Source of the DNA: Micromonospora echinofusca
Lineage (GTDB): Bacteria > Actinomycetota > Actinomycetes > Mycobacteriales > Micromonosporaceae
Length of the DNA: 64,000 bases
NCBI RefSeq assembly: GCF_900091445.1
Contig: NZ_LT607733.1
Span: forward strand, 5,421,001 to 5,485,000
Direction of reading: 5' to 3'
How positions within the stretch are numbered: the first letter of the stretch is position 1; each line of letters starts with the position of its first letter. Both the position numbers and the translations under genes were made by a program. Positions 1 through 8,858 of this stretch are shown here, piece after piece. Under the pieces are notes generated by a model. The model did not search any database. It was not told where the DNA came from and was given only the letters and a program-made list of their open reading frames with translations.

Positions 1-793
1 CCGGGCCGCCGACCAGCTCGACGGCCGCCGCACGGATCTCCTCGCCGACCCGGTCCAGGTTGGCCCAGGCCTGACGCTGGATCTCGGCGGCCCCCAGCTC
101 CGTGTCGAGGGTGTGCCAGAGCCGCGCCTCCCAGCGACGGCGGCCCAGCCGCGGGTCCCGCCCGGGGCCGGCGTCGGCGGCCAGGCCCTGACGCAGCCAC
201 GCGACGAACTCCTCCAGCGCCGCGATCGCCGCCGTGGCGGCCGGCTCGACCCGGTCGTGCAGGGCGGGGGCCTGCGCGAGCAACGCCGGCACCTCGTCGC
301 GGATCAGCGCCGCCGTGCCGGTGAACTGCCCGACGGCCGTGTCGGCGTGGATCCGCGGCATGTCGCGCAGCGTCGCGCGCGCCGTCGCCAGCGCGTCCGG
401 TACGGCGGCGAGCCGCCCGGCCAGGCTGGTCAGCCGGACCTCGACCGGGGCGTACGGGCGGGCGAGCAGCGCGTGCAGCAGCGGCCCGGGGTTGTGCCGC
501 AACGGGTCCCACTCGTGGGCGCGGATGTCGCCGGACTCGAACAGCTCCCGGTCCACGAACGAGGTGAGCAGCGCGTGGTCGACGCGCTGCTCGACGTCCA
601 GGGCGTCCGGGTCCAGCTCGGCGAGCGCGTCCGCGGCCTCCCTGAGCATGGCCTGGTCGGCCGCGACCGCCTCGGCGGAGAGGTCCGGCAGCCGGTCGTC
701 GTAGCGATGGTCACCGGTGGTGGTCGCCAGCCCGGGCCGGCTCTCCAGCAACGCGTCGACGATCCGCTCCGCGAGCGGCACAAACGATTCCAC
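1..793 (-). CDS. DUF885 domain-containing protein (3' part missing)
   Basis: The N-terminal 264 codons of a longer minus-strand protein that leaves the window at base 1. The frame opens at a GTG at 793 and begins MESFVPLAERIVDALLE, followed by a GDHRYDDRLPDLSAEA stretch. That pattern, a helix then a glycine/aspartate-rich turn, is typical of the start of DUF885 proteins, which are about 550-600 residues and distantly resemble zinc metallopeptidases. The presumed catalytic part would lie outside the window. It follows mazG by 9 bases in the same direction and may be the last gene of the mfd-lipoprotein-mazG run. Family call from memory of the pattern; substrate unknown. Confidence 0.72.
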   Translation of the reverse strand, partial: MESFVPLAERIVDALLESRPGLATTTGDHRYDDRLPDLSAEAVAADQAMLREAADALAELDPDALDVEQRVDHALLTSFVDRELFESGDIRAHEWDPLRHNPGPLLHALLARPYAPVEVRLTSLAGRLAAVPDALATARATLRDMPRIHADTAVGQFTGTAALIRDEVPALLAQAPALHDRVEPAATAAIAALEEFVAWLRQGLAADAGPGRDPRLGRRRWEARLWHTLDTELGAAEIQRQAWANLDRVGEEIRAAAVELVGGP

Positions 794-802
794 CCGCCGA
801 CC

Positions 803-1774
803 CTACCGGCGTTCGGCCGTCCTGACGGCGTCGGCGTAGGCGAGGGCGGCGCGGCGCAGGGACGCCTCCGGGTCCAGACCCGCCTCGCGGGCCGCCGCGA
901 CCGTGGCGAGCAGGCTCGCGCCGAGCCTCGCCTCCGGGTCCGCCTGGGAATCCGTGAGGGGCGGCGGTACGGCGAGGCCGACCCGGCCGGCGCGTTCCAG
1001 GATCTTGGCGGCCAGGGCGAGCGCGGGCTGGCTCAGCGCGATGCCGTCCAGCACCGAGTCACGCGCCTTTTCGGCCCGCTTGATCCGCTCCCAGCTCGCC
1101 TCGATCTCCTCCAGCGTGCCGGCCTCGGCGTCGGCGAAGACGTGCGGGTTGCGCCGGACCATCTTGTCGACCAGCCCACCGGCCACGTCGTCGACGGTCC
1201 ACCGCTCCCCCTCGGGCAACTCCTCGGCGAGCCGGGCGTGCAGCACCACCTGGAGCAGCACGTCGCCCAGCTCCTCGCGCAGCGCGTCGGTGTCGCCCGC
1301 GCTGATCGCGTCGTACGCCTCGTAGCACTCCTCCAGCAGGAAGCCGGCGAGGCTGCGGTGGGTCTGCGCCCGCTTCCACGGGTCGCCGCCCGGGGAGGCC
1401 AACCGGTCCATCACCGCCACGGCGTCGAGCAGCCGGGCCCCGGGCGGGTCCCAGGAGCCGTACATCAGCTCCAGCTCGGCCAGGCCGGGCTCGCGCGCCA
1501 GCCGCAGGCCCAGCTCGCGGGCCAGCGACTCGTCGCCGGCCGGACCGGCCAGCCACACCGCGACGCCGTGCGCCGCCGCCGCGTCGAGCAGCGCCTGCGT
1601 CGCCCGGCCGTCGACCACCGTGACCTCGGCGCCCGCTGCGCGTACCGCCGTCGTCAGCTCGCTCTCCGCCCCCGCCAGCACCGGATGCCGGCGTACGGCG
1701 TCCCACGCGGCGGCGGTCAGCAGACCGGCCGGCAGACGGGGCGAGGTGACGAGCAGGACGATCCGGGCAGGCAT
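803..1774 (-). CDS. mazG: MazG nucleoside triphosphate pyrophosphohydrolase
   Basis: A 323-residue MazG-type enzyme that hydrolyses (d)NTPs to the monophosphate and pyrophosphate, a housekeeping or stress role. The metal-binding signature is clear: EECYE at about residues 148-152, then REELGD at 166-171, the EExxE...ExxD arrangement of the all-alpha NTP pyrophosphatase fold. The first ~110 residues are an N-terminal extension found in actinobacterial MazG. The frame is open far upstream, but the ATG at 1774 (MPARIVLL) lies just 2 bases after the upstream lipoprotein gene stops, which favours this start and translational coupling. The mfd-mazG neighbourhood is also known in mycobacteria. Confidence 0.93.
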   Translation of the reverse strand: MPARIVLLVTSPRLPAGLLTAAAWDAVRRHPVLAGAESELTTAVRAAGAEVTVVDGRATQALLDAAAAHGVAVWLAGPAGDESLARELGLRLAREPGLAELELMYGSWDPPGARLLDAVAVMDRLASPGGDPWKRAQTHRSLAGFLLEECYEAYDAISAGDTDALREELGDVLLQVVLHARLAEELPEGERWTVDDVAGGLVDKMVRRNPHVFADAEAGTLEEIEASWERIKRAEKARDSVLDGIALSQPALALAAKILERAGRVGLAVPPPLTDSQADPEARLGASLLATVAAAREAGLDPEASLRRAALAYADAVRTAERR

Positions 1775-1776
1775 GC

Positions 1777-2547
1777 TCAGCTGTCGGTCCCGCCGGCCGC
1801 CTGCGGCCCACCGGGGGACAGCGGGTCCGGGGTGGAGACGTCGGTGACCCCGTCGGAGCCGGCCTCGCCCAGCGGCACGCTCACCGCCGGCGCGTTGCCG
1901 GAGAAGCTCAGCACCGGGAACTCCAGCGGACGGTAGCGGGGGTTGACCGTCACGTCGTACGCGGCGACCGCCTCGGCCAGCGACTTGCGGGTGGCCAGCG
2001 CGGTGCGCAGCTGCTCGCCGTCGAGCTGGCCGGCGGCGGCCTCGTCGGTCACGTCGGCCGGAATGGCACCCGCCTTGCGGCCCGCCGCCACCACGTCCGC
2101 CAGATCCTGCGCGGTCGGCTCGGCCGGCGCACCGGTCGGCACCCCCGACAGGCAGGTGTAGAGCTCGGCGACCTGGCGCACGTAGCCGGTGTCGGGCGAC
2201 AGGCCGAACTGCTGGGCGAGCTGCTCCGGCGCCACCTGCCCGCGCGGCTGGTAGTTCTTCTCCGCCGAGACCCGCTCGCAGACCTCGGCCAGCACCAGCA
2301 CGCTGACGACCTGACCTCGGCCGGGCAGCTGCGGCGCCTGCGCCGGAGGCTGCCCCCCGGGCGCCTCGGGCTGCCCGGTCGGCGCCGGGTTCTTCGCCCG
2401 CAGGTCGGCCACGACGTCGGTGACGGCATCCTCGGTGATTCGCAGGTCGCCGACGTAGGCGGCGACACCGGGCTCGGCACGGCAACCGGAGAGGGCGACG
2501 AGGCCGAGCGCCACGCTGGCGACGGCGACAAGACGGCGAGCACGCAT
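1777..2547 (-). CDS. Lipoprotein with SurA N-terminal-like segment
   Basis: A 256-residue predicted lipoprotein. The ATG at 2547 begins MRARRLVAVASVALGLVALS, a charged start plus hydrophobic stretch, followed by Cys at the end of an LSGC lipobox. Just after the lipid-attachment Cys comes VAAYVGDLRITEDAVTDVV, which resembles the opening strand-helix of SurA/parvulin-type chaperone domains. No PPIase domain is visible. A Pro/Gln/Gly-rich linker sits near residues 60-80. It lies between mfd and mazG and nearly touches mazG. An extracytoplasmic chaperone-like role is inference; the lipoprotein call is firm. Confidence 0.82.
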   Translation of the reverse strand: MRARRLVAVASVALGLVALSGCRAEPGVAAYVGDLRITEDAVTDVVADLRAKNPAPTGQPEAPGGQPPAQAPQLPGRGQVVSVLVLAEVCERVSAEKNYQPRGQVAPEQLAQQFGLSPDTGYVRQVAELYTCLSGVPTGAPAEPTAQDLADVVAAGRKAGAIPADVTDEAAAGQLDGEQLRTALATRKSLAEAVAAYDVTVNPRYRPLEFPVLSFSGNAPAVSVPLGEAGSDGVTDVSTPDPLSPGGPQAAGGTDS

Positions 2548-2717
2548 GACGGTCACTCTCTCATGCCACCCGGGACCAGCGTGACGCCGCCCACCGGTCT
2601 GCCCGCCGCCCGTCCCCCGGCGTCCGCGCGTGCCCGCCCCGGGCCGCCCGGGCCCCGCGACTGACCCGCCGGCCCGCCCTACCGGCGTGCGATCGCCGCC
2701 CACCGGGCGCCCGCCGC

Positions 2718-5700
2718 TCACCGGGCGGGGGCTGCCGCCGTCGCCGGCTCGCCCAGGACGTCGGAGAGGAGCTGGGCGCACCACTCCAGCAGGGCCTGGT
2801 CGCGCAGCGGCTCGCCGCCCACCCGCCGGGTGCTCGGCCGGGGCACGCTGACCTGGTCGAGCGCGGACTTGTAGACCGAGTCCGGGTGGTAGCGCTTGAG
2901 CCGCAGCTGCTTCGAGTCGGGCAGCGGCAACGGCCCGAAGCGGATGTGCTTGCCCTGCATGGAGACGTCGGTGAGGCCGTAGCGGCGGGCCAGCAGGCGG
3001 AACCGGGCCACCGCGACCAGGTTCTGCACCGGGGCCGGGGGCTCGCCGTAGCGGTCCGTCATCTCGGCGACCACCTCGCGCAGCCGCTCGGCGTCGCGCG
3101 CCTCGGCGAGCTTGCGGTACATCTCCAGGCGCAGCCGCTCCACGCCGACGTAGTCGTGCGGCAGGTGCGCGTCGACCGGCAGGTCGACCTTGACCTCGGT
3201 CTCCTCCTCCGGGCGCTCGCCCTTGAACGCGGAGACCGCCTCGCCGACCATCCGCACGTACAGGTCGAAGCCGACGCCCTCGATGTGCCCGGACTGCTCG
3301 CCGCCGAGCAGGTTGCCGGCGCCCCGGATCTCCAGGTCCTTCATCGCCACGTACATGCCGGCGCCCAGCTCGGTGTGCTGGGCGATGGTCGCCAGCCGCT
3401 CGTGGGCGTGCTCGGTGAGCGGCTTCTCCGGCGGGTAGAGGAAGTACGCGTACGCCCGCTCCCGGCCCCGGCCGACCCGGCCGCGGATCTGGTGCAGCTG
3501 GGCCAGGCCGAGCAGGTCGGCCCGCTCCACGATGAGGGTGTTGGCGTTGGGGATGTCGATGCCGGACTCCACGATCGTGGTGCAGACCAGCACGTCGAAC
3601 TCCTTCTCCCAGAAGCCGACCATGACCTTCTCCAGGGCCTCCTCGCCCATCTGGCCGTGTGCCACCGCGACCCGCGCCTCGGGCACCAGCTCGCGCAGCT
3701 TGCGGGCCGTCCGGTCGATCGACTCGACCCGGTTGTGCAGGTAGAAGACCTGCCCGTCGCGAAGCAGCTCGCGGTGGATGGAGGCGGCCACCTGCCGCTC
3801 GTCGTACGCCCCGACGAAGGTGAGCACCGGGTGCCGCTCCTCCGGCGGGGTGGCGATGGTGGACATCTCCCGGATGCCGGTGATCGCCATCTCCAGCGTG
3901 CGCGGGATCGGGGTGGCCGACATGCTCAGCACGTCGACCGAGGCGCGCATCGTCTTCAGGTGCTCCTTGTGCTCGACGCCGAAGCGCTGCTCCTCGTCGA
4001 CGATGACCAGGCCGAGCGACTTGAACCGGGTGGCCGCCTGGAGCAGCCGGTGGGTGCCGATGACGATGTCGGCGGTGCCCGCGGCGGCCATCTCCAGGGT
4101 CCGCTCGGCCTCCTTCGGCGTCTGGAAGCGGGAGAGCTGCTTGATGGTCACCGGGAACTGGCTCATCCGCTCGGCGAACGTGTTGTAGTGCTGCTGCACC
4201 AGCAGCGTGGTGGGCACCAGCACCGCCACCTGCTTGCCGTCCTGCACCGCCTTGAACGCCGCCCGTACCGCGATCTCCGTCTTGCCGTAGCCGACGTCAC
4301 CGCAGATCAACCGGTCCATCGGGACGGTCTGCTCCATGTCCCGCTTGACCTCCTCGATGGCGGCGAGCTGGTCCGGCGTCTCCTGCCACGGGAAGGCGTC
4401 CTCCAGCTCCCGCTGCCACGGGGTGTCGGGGCCGAAGTTGTGCCCCTTGGACGCCTTGCGGGCGGCGTAGAGCTGGATGAGCTGGGCGGCGATCTCCTTG
4501 ACCGCCTTGCGGGCCCGGGCCTTGGACTTCTGCCAGTCCGAGCCGCCCATCTTGTGCAGGGTGGGCTGCTCGCCGCCCACGTAGCGGGAGAGCTGGTCGA
4601 GCTGGTCGGTGGGGACGAAGAGCCGGTCGCCGGGCTGGCCGCGCTTGCTCGGGGCGTACTCGATGACCAGGTATTCCCGGGAGGCGCCGTTCACGGTGCG
4701 CTGCACCAGCTCGACGTAGCGGCCGATGCCGTGCTGCTCGTGCACGACGTGGTCGCCGGCCTTCAGCTCCAGCGGGTCGATGGTGTTGCGCCGCCGGCTC
4801 GGCATCTTGCGCATGTCGCGGGTGGAGGTGCCCCGCCCGCCGGTGACGTCGTTGCCGGTGAGCAGCACGAACCGCGACGCCTCGTCGACGAAGCCGCTGG
4901 TCAGGCTGCCGCAGGAGACGAGCACCTCACCGGGGGCGGGCGCGGTCGGGATCTCCTCCGTCAGCCGCGCGCCGAGGCCGGCGTCGCGGAGCACCTCGAC
5001 CGCCCGCTGGGCGGGACCGTGCCCCTCGAAGACCAGCGCGACCGACCAGCCCTCGCCGGTCCAGCGCTTGAGGTCGTCGACCACCCGGGCGGTCTCGCCG
5101 TGGTAGAGCGGGGCCGGCTGCGCGGCCAGGGTCACCGCGATCGCGTCGTCGGGGGTGACGTCGTACGCCTCCGGCCCGTCCTCCCACGGCTGCCGCGCCG
5201 GGGCGGCGTCCGCCTCCACGAGGCCGAACGGCGACAGCGTCCACCAGGGCTGGCGCAGCTTCGCCGCGACGGCGCGTACCTCCGCCAGGGTCCGGAAGGC
5301 GGCGGCGCCGACGTCGATCGGGGCCTGGCCGCCGACGGCCGCCGCGGCCCAGCTCGCCTGGAGGAACTCGTCGGAGGTACGCACCAGGTCGTGCGCCCGG
5401 GTGCGGATGCGTTCCGGGTCGCAGAGGAGCACGTGGGTGCCGGCCGGCATGGCGTCCAGCAGCAGCTCCATCGAGTCGGCGCCGATCAGCGCCGGGGCGA
5501 GGGACTCCATCCCCTCGACCGGGATGCCCTCGGCCAGCTTGTCGAGGATCTCGGCCAGCTCCGGGTGCTCCTCGGCGAGGGCGGCGGCCCGCTTGCGCAC
5601 CGACGGGGTGAGCAGCAGCTCCCGGCACGGCGGCGCCCACAGCGTCGGCACCTGCTCGATGGTGCGCTGGTCGGCGACGGCGAAGGTGCGGATCTCCTCC

Positions 5701-6362
5701 ACCTCGTCGCCCCAGAACTCGACCCGCGACGGGTGCTCGTCGGTGGGCGGGAAGATGTCCAGGATGCCGCCGCGCACGGCGAACTCGCCCCGCTTGGTGA
5801 CCAGGTCGACCCGCGCGTACGCCATGTCGGTCAGGCGGCGGGCGACCTCCTCCAGGTCGGCCTCCTTCCCGGCGGCGAGCTGCACCGGCTCCAGGTCGCC
5901 GAGGCCCTTGAGCTGCGGTTGCAGCAGCGACCGGACGGGTGCCACGACCACCCGCAGCCCGCCGGTGCGGCCGTGCGCGTCGGCCGCCCCGGGGTGCGCC
6001 AGCCGGCGCAGCACGGCCAGCCGCCGGCCGACCGTGTCGGAGCGGGGCGACAGGCGCTCGTGCGGCAGCGTCTCCCAGGACGGGAACACCGTCACCTGCC
6101 CGGGTGGGAGGAGGCTGCCCAGCGCGGCGGCCAGGTCGTCGGCCTCCCGGGTGGTGGCGGTCACGGCGAGCACCGGACGACCCGCGCCGCCGCCCGGCCC
6201 GCCGGCCTCGTCGGCCGCGACCGCGGCGACCGCGAAGGGACGCAGCGCGGCCGGCGCGGTGATGTCGAGGCCGTCGACCTGCGCGGCACCGGAGCGCGCC
6301 AGGTCACGTGCCCGGGCCAGCCCCGGATCGGCCAGGGCGGCGGAGAACAGACCGGTGAGCAT
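2718..6362 (-). CDS. mfd: Transcription-repair coupling factor Mfd
   Basis: A 1214-residue protein, full length for Mfd. It displaces stalled RNA polymerase and recruits UvrA to lesions on the transcribed strand. Visible in order: a UvrB-like N-terminal region; an RNA polymerase interaction (CarD-like) domain with GDHVVHEQHGIGRY; a RecG-like DNA translocase with Walker A GDVGYGKTE, a DEEQ box (VIVDEEQRFGV) and motif VI-like QIRGRVGRGRERAYAYF; and the C-terminal TRCF domain. The start at 6362 opens MLTGLFSAALADP. It is divergent from the first AraC-type gene. The opposite strand is open for almost the whole length, which is a GC-bias shadow. Confidence 0.98.
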   Translation of the reverse strand: MLTGLFSAALADPGLARARDLARSGAAQVDGLDITAPAALRPFAVAAVAADEAGGPGGGAGRPVLAVTATTREADDLAAALGSLLPPGQVTVFPSWETLPHERLSPRSDTVGRRLAVLRRLAHPGAADAHGRTGGLRVVVAPVRSLLQPQLKGLGDLEPVQLAAGKEADLEEVARRLTDMAYARVDLVTKRGEFAVRGGILDIFPPTDEHPSRVEFWGDEVEEIRTFAVADQRTIEQVPTLWAPPCRELLLTPSVRKRAAALAEEHPELAEILDKLAEGIPVEGMESLAPALIGADSMELLLDAMPAGTHVLLCDPERIRTRAHDLVRTSDEFLQASWAAAAVGGQAPIDVGAAAFRTLAEVRAVAAKLRQPWWTLSPFGLVEADAAPARQPWEDGPEAYDVTPDDAIAVTLAAQPAPLYHGETARVVDDLKRWTGEGWSVALVFEGHGPAQRAVEVLRDAGLGARLTEEIPTAPAPGEVLVSCGSLTSGFVDEASRFVLLTGNDVTGGRGTSTRDMRKMPSRRRNTIDPLELKAGDHVVHEQHGIGRYVELVQRTVNGASREYLVIEYAPSKRGQPGDRLFVPTDQLDQLSRYVGGEQPTLHKMGGSDWQKSKARARKAVKEIAAQLIQLYAARKASKGHNFGPDTPWQRELEDAFPWQETPDQLAAIEEVKRDMEQTVPMDRLICGDVGYGKTEIAVRAAFKAVQDGKQVAVLVPTTLLVQQHYNTFAERMSQFPVTIKQLSRFQTPKEAERTLEMAAAGTADIVIGTHRLLQAATRFKSLGLVIVDEEQRFGVEHKEHLKTMRASVDVLSMSATPIPRTLEMAITGIREMSTIATPPEERHPVLTFVGAYDERQVAASIHRELLRDGQVFYLHNRVESIDRTARKLRELVPEARVAVAHGQMGEEALEKVMVGFWEKEFDVLVCTTIVESGIDIPNANTLIVERADLLGLAQLHQIRGRVGRGRERAYAYFLYPPEKPLTEHAHERLATIAQHTELGAGMYVAMKDLEIRGAGNLLGGEQSGHIEGVGFDLYVRMVGEAVSAFKGERPEEETEVKVDLPVDAHLPHDYVGVERLRLEMYRKLAEARDAERLREVVAEMTDRYGEPPAPVQNLVAVARFRLLARRYGLTDVSMQGKHIRFGPLPLPDSKQLRLKRYHPDSVYKSALDQVSVPRPSTRRVGGEPLRDQALLEWCAQLLSDVLGEPATAAAPAR

Positions 6363-6428
6363 GGGATCACTTCCAGCGGGAGGACACGACGATCACCCCT
6401 CGTCCGGCTGGACGGGGGGCCACCGGTC

Positions 6429-6443
6429 GACACTATCTCTCCG
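6429..6443 (+). promoter_or_regulatory. Conserved upstream box of AraC-type gene 1
   Basis: The 15-base string gacactatctctccg lies about 70 bases before the regulator start and recurs with one change before the second copy at 7444. The similarity continues patchily downstream through a CGCGTA motif to a GAGGGGG stretch before each start. Because the non-coding DNA is conserved along with the gene, this is likely a promoter element or an operator bound by the regulators. Function inferred only. Confidence 0.45.
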
Positions 6444-6513
6444 GCCGGACAAGTCACCCGCGCGTAGGTTGGATCGTCGACAATCCGCGCAGGGCCACCC
6501 GAGGGGGGACCGG

Positions 6514-7407
6514 ATGCCTGAGGGAATCGGCAGCGACCCGCGCCGCAAGACCACGCCCGCCCGGTGGCGGGTGCTGGGTCACCCGGACGGCATCCTGATC
6601 TACGAGGTGCGCTGCATCGTCGAGAACCACGGCTGGACGGCACCGACCGCCGAGCTGACCCACAAGGTCCTCCTCGGCCGGTCCGGGGCGTACCGGCGGC
6701 GGCTCAACGGTCGTACGTCGTTCTCGGACGCCACCTCGGTGCTGCTCACCCGGCCCGGCGACGAGATGTCCGTGTCGCACCCCATGGGCTGCGGCGACTC
6801 GTACACCTGCCTGGAGGTCGACGAGGCGGTGCTGGCCGACCGCCCGGACGGGGCGCGCTGGCTGGACACCGCGGGCTGGGAGGGCACCTCGGACGCGCCG
6901 CTCGACCTGGCCCACCGGATGCTCATCGCGGAGTTCCGGCGCGGAATCGACCGGTTCGAGATGTCGGAGCGGCTGCACCGTTTCCTCGACGGGGTGCTCA
7001 ACCTCACCGACGCCCGGGCCGAGCCACCGGGGGCCGATCTGGCACGCGCCATCGGCCGGCGGCCCGCCACCCAGGTCGCCCACCGCCGCCTGGCCGACCG
7101 GGCCCGCGAGGTGCTCGCCGCCGGTGCCTTCTCGCTCGGCCTCGACGAGGTGGCCCGGGAGGTGGGCGCCTCTCCGCACCACCTGAGCCGGGTGTTCCAC
7201 CGGGTCACCGGCAGCAGCCTCACCGCGTACCGCAACCGGCTGCGCGTCCGCGCGGTGCTCGACACCCTCGCGGAGGCGGACGGACGGCCGCTGCGCACCG
7301 TGGCGGCCGAGCACGGCTTCGCCGACCAGGCCCACCTCACCCGCGTGGTCCGGGACCACGTCGGCCACCCCCCGGCCCACCTGCGCCGACTGCTCACCCA
7401 CGACTGA
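6514..7407 (+). CDS. AraC-family transcriptional regulator (copy 1)
   Basis: A 297-residue protein with a typical AraC/XylS C-terminal DNA-binding domain. Two helix-turn-helix units are visible: LDEVAREVGASPHHLSRVFHRV and LRTVAAEHGFADQAHLTRVV, joined by YRNRLRVRAVLDTLAEAD. The first ~180 residues would be the sensing domain (LLTRPGDEMSVSHP resembles a cupin-like core). The ATG at 6514 follows a GAGGGGG ribosome site. The gene immediately downstream is a clear duplicate, particularly in the DNA-binding half, and the two share upstream sequence. It is divergent from mfd. No target gene can be named. Confidence 0.88.
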   Translation: MPEGIGSDPRRKTTPARWRVLGHPDGILIYEVRCIVENHGWTAPTAELTHKVLLGRSGAYRRRLNGRTSFSDATSVLLTRPGDEMSVSHPMGCGDSYTCLEVDEAVLADRPDGARWLDTAGWEGTSDAPLDLAHRMLIAEFRRGIDRFEMSERLHRFLDGVLNLTDARAEPPGADLARAIGRRPATQVAHRRLADRAREVLAAGAFSLGLDEVAREVGASPHHLSRVFHRVTGSSLTAYRNRLRVRAVLDTLAEADGRPLRTVAAEHGFADQAHLTRVVRDHVGHPPAHLRRLLTHD

Positions 7408-7443
7408 CCGACCCGCCCACCGCCCTCCGCGCCTCTCCCCGCC

Positions 7444-7458
7444 GACACTATTTCTCCG
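7444..7458 (+). promoter_or_regulatory. Conserved upstream box of AraC-type gene 2
   Basis: The second copy of the 15-base box (gacactatttctccg), 68 bases before the start of the downstream paralog and about 1,015 bases after the first copy. It differs from the first at one position. It falls in the 118-base gap between the two regulator genes, so the second gene probably has its own promoter. Confidence 0.45.
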
Positions 7459-7525
7459 AACGTGCGAGCCACTCCCGCGTACGCTTCGTCGATGGTCCGC
7501 GACGGTCAGCCGAGGGGGAGGACGG

Positions 7526-8416
7526 ATGACTGAGAAAGTCGGCAGCGACCCACCCCGAACGACCACGCCCTGCCGCTGGCGGGTGCTGGGTCACCCGGCG
7601 GGGATCTCGATCTCCGAGGTGCGCTGCGGCGTCGAAAAGCGCGGCTGGACGGCACCGACGGTCCTGCTGCGTCACGAGGTCAGCCTTGGCTGGTCGGGCG
7701 CCTACCGGCGGCGCATCAACGGTCGTACGACGTTCTCGGACGCCACCTCGCTGCTGCTCACCCGGCCAGGCGACGAGCTGCAGGTGTCCCACCCGCTGGG
7801 CTGCGACACGTTCACCCGCCTGGAGATCGAGCCGGAGGTCCTCGCCGAACACCGGGGCGGGGCGCGCTGGTTGGCGACCGCCGGCTGGGACGGCACCTCG
7901 GACACGGCGCTCGACCTGGCACACCGGATGCTCGTCACGGAGTTCCGGCGAGGGCTGGACCCGTTCGAGATGGCGGAGCGACTGCACGGCTTCCTCGGCA
8001 GGGTGCTCGACTTCGTCAACGGCCGGGCCGAGCCACCGGGGGCGGACCTGGGGCGCGTCGTCAACCAGCGCCCCGCCACCGCGGCCGCCCACCGTCGCCT
8101 CGCCGACCGGGCCCGGGAGGTGCTCATGGTCCGCGACTTCTCCCTCACGCTCGACCAGGTGGCGCGGGAAGTGGGCGCCTCACCACACCACCTGAGCCGG
8201 GTGTTCCAGCGGGTCACCGGCAGCAGCCTCACCGCGTACCGCAACCGGCTACGGGTCCGCGCGGTGCTCGACACCCTCGCGGAGGCGGACGACCGACCGC
8301 TACGCGCCGTGGCGGCGGAGCACGGCTTCGCCGACCAGGCCCACCTCACCCGTGTGCTCCGGGAGCACGTCGGCCACCCGCCGGCCCGCCTGCGCCGCCT
8401 GCTCACCCGCGACTGA
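7526..8416 (+). CDS. AraC-family transcriptional regulator (copy 2)
   Basis: A 296-residue paralog of the preceding gene. The C-terminal domain is nearly the same (LDQVAREVGASPHHLSRVF, then LRAVAAEHGFADQAHLTRVL), while the N-terminal sensing half is more diverged (for example VEKRGWTAPTVLLRHEVSLG against VENHGWTAPTAELTHKVLLG). This suggests retained DNA specificity with different or drifting signal input. The ATG at 7526 follows a GGGGGAGG ribosome site. Start-to-start distance between copies is 1,012 bases, and the text after both stop codons is also alike, consistent with a simple tandem duplication. Confidence 0.88.
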   Translation: MTEKVGSDPPRTTTPCRWRVLGHPAGISISEVRCGVEKRGWTAPTVLLRHEVSLGWSGAYRRRINGRTTFSDATSLLLTRPGDELQVSHPLGCDTFTRLEIEPEVLAEHRGGARWLATAGWDGTSDTALDLAHRMLVTEFRRGLDPFEMAERLHGFLGRVLDFVNGRAEPPGADLGRVVNQRPATAAAHRRLADRAREVLMVRDFSLTLDQVAREVGASPHHLSRVFQRVTGSSLTAYRNRLRVRAVLDTLAEADDRPLRAVAAEHGFADQAHLTRVLREHVGHPPARLRRLLTRD

Positions 8417-8858
8417 CCGACCCGCCGCCCTCCGCGCCGGGTCCCGGCTGCTGGCGTCGGAGCCACAGGGCGGCGGGATCGCGGGCCGGTCGGGGCCGAG
8501 GCCGAGTGGGCGACGAACCGAGCATCGATGTTCAAGACCCGCGACCGCCCGACGGACGACCATGGAATCCGTCAGCCGGGATCGAGCCGCCGCAGCGGCG
8601 GTCGGGGTGCGCGGACCTTTTCGGGGAGGCCCGCAGCTCCACCCGGCTGCGACCTCGGCGGCGGCGAACTGCCGTCGCCACCCGCCGGCGGTGTCGTACA
8701 CCCCCCTGTACGGCACTCCGGCGGGCGCGCGGCGCTGTGGCTCGCCGGTTGATCACTAAACGTGCCGGCGGCCGGGCCCGGGGCCGCGAGGACCCTGCCC
8801 GAGCCGGCCGGCCAGCCAGGATCTTGACGAGGGCGACCGGCCGTGATCGGCTGCGCTG
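8417..8858. other. Intergenic region without a convincing gene
   Basis: A 442-base gap between the second AraC-type gene and the cyclase gene. The first ~35 bases resemble the text after copy 1, marking the edge of the duplication. Short open frames exist on both strands but have no ribosome sites, no recognisable domains and shadow-like Arg/Pro/Ala composition. No tRNA-like cloverleaf or strong terminator hairpin was seen. It presumably holds the cyclase promoter. Confidence 0.4.

Noticed and set aside
113..1936. A 607-codon plus-strand frame over the DUF885 and mazG genes
   Set aside because: Both minus-strand genes have clear motifs and coupled starts; the plus frame has none.
2886..6467. 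A nearly 1,200-codon open frame on the plus strand across mfd
   Set aside because: It is antisense to mfd, has shadow-like Arg/Gly/Leu/Val composition, no ribosome site and no domain. High GC keeps the opposite strand open.
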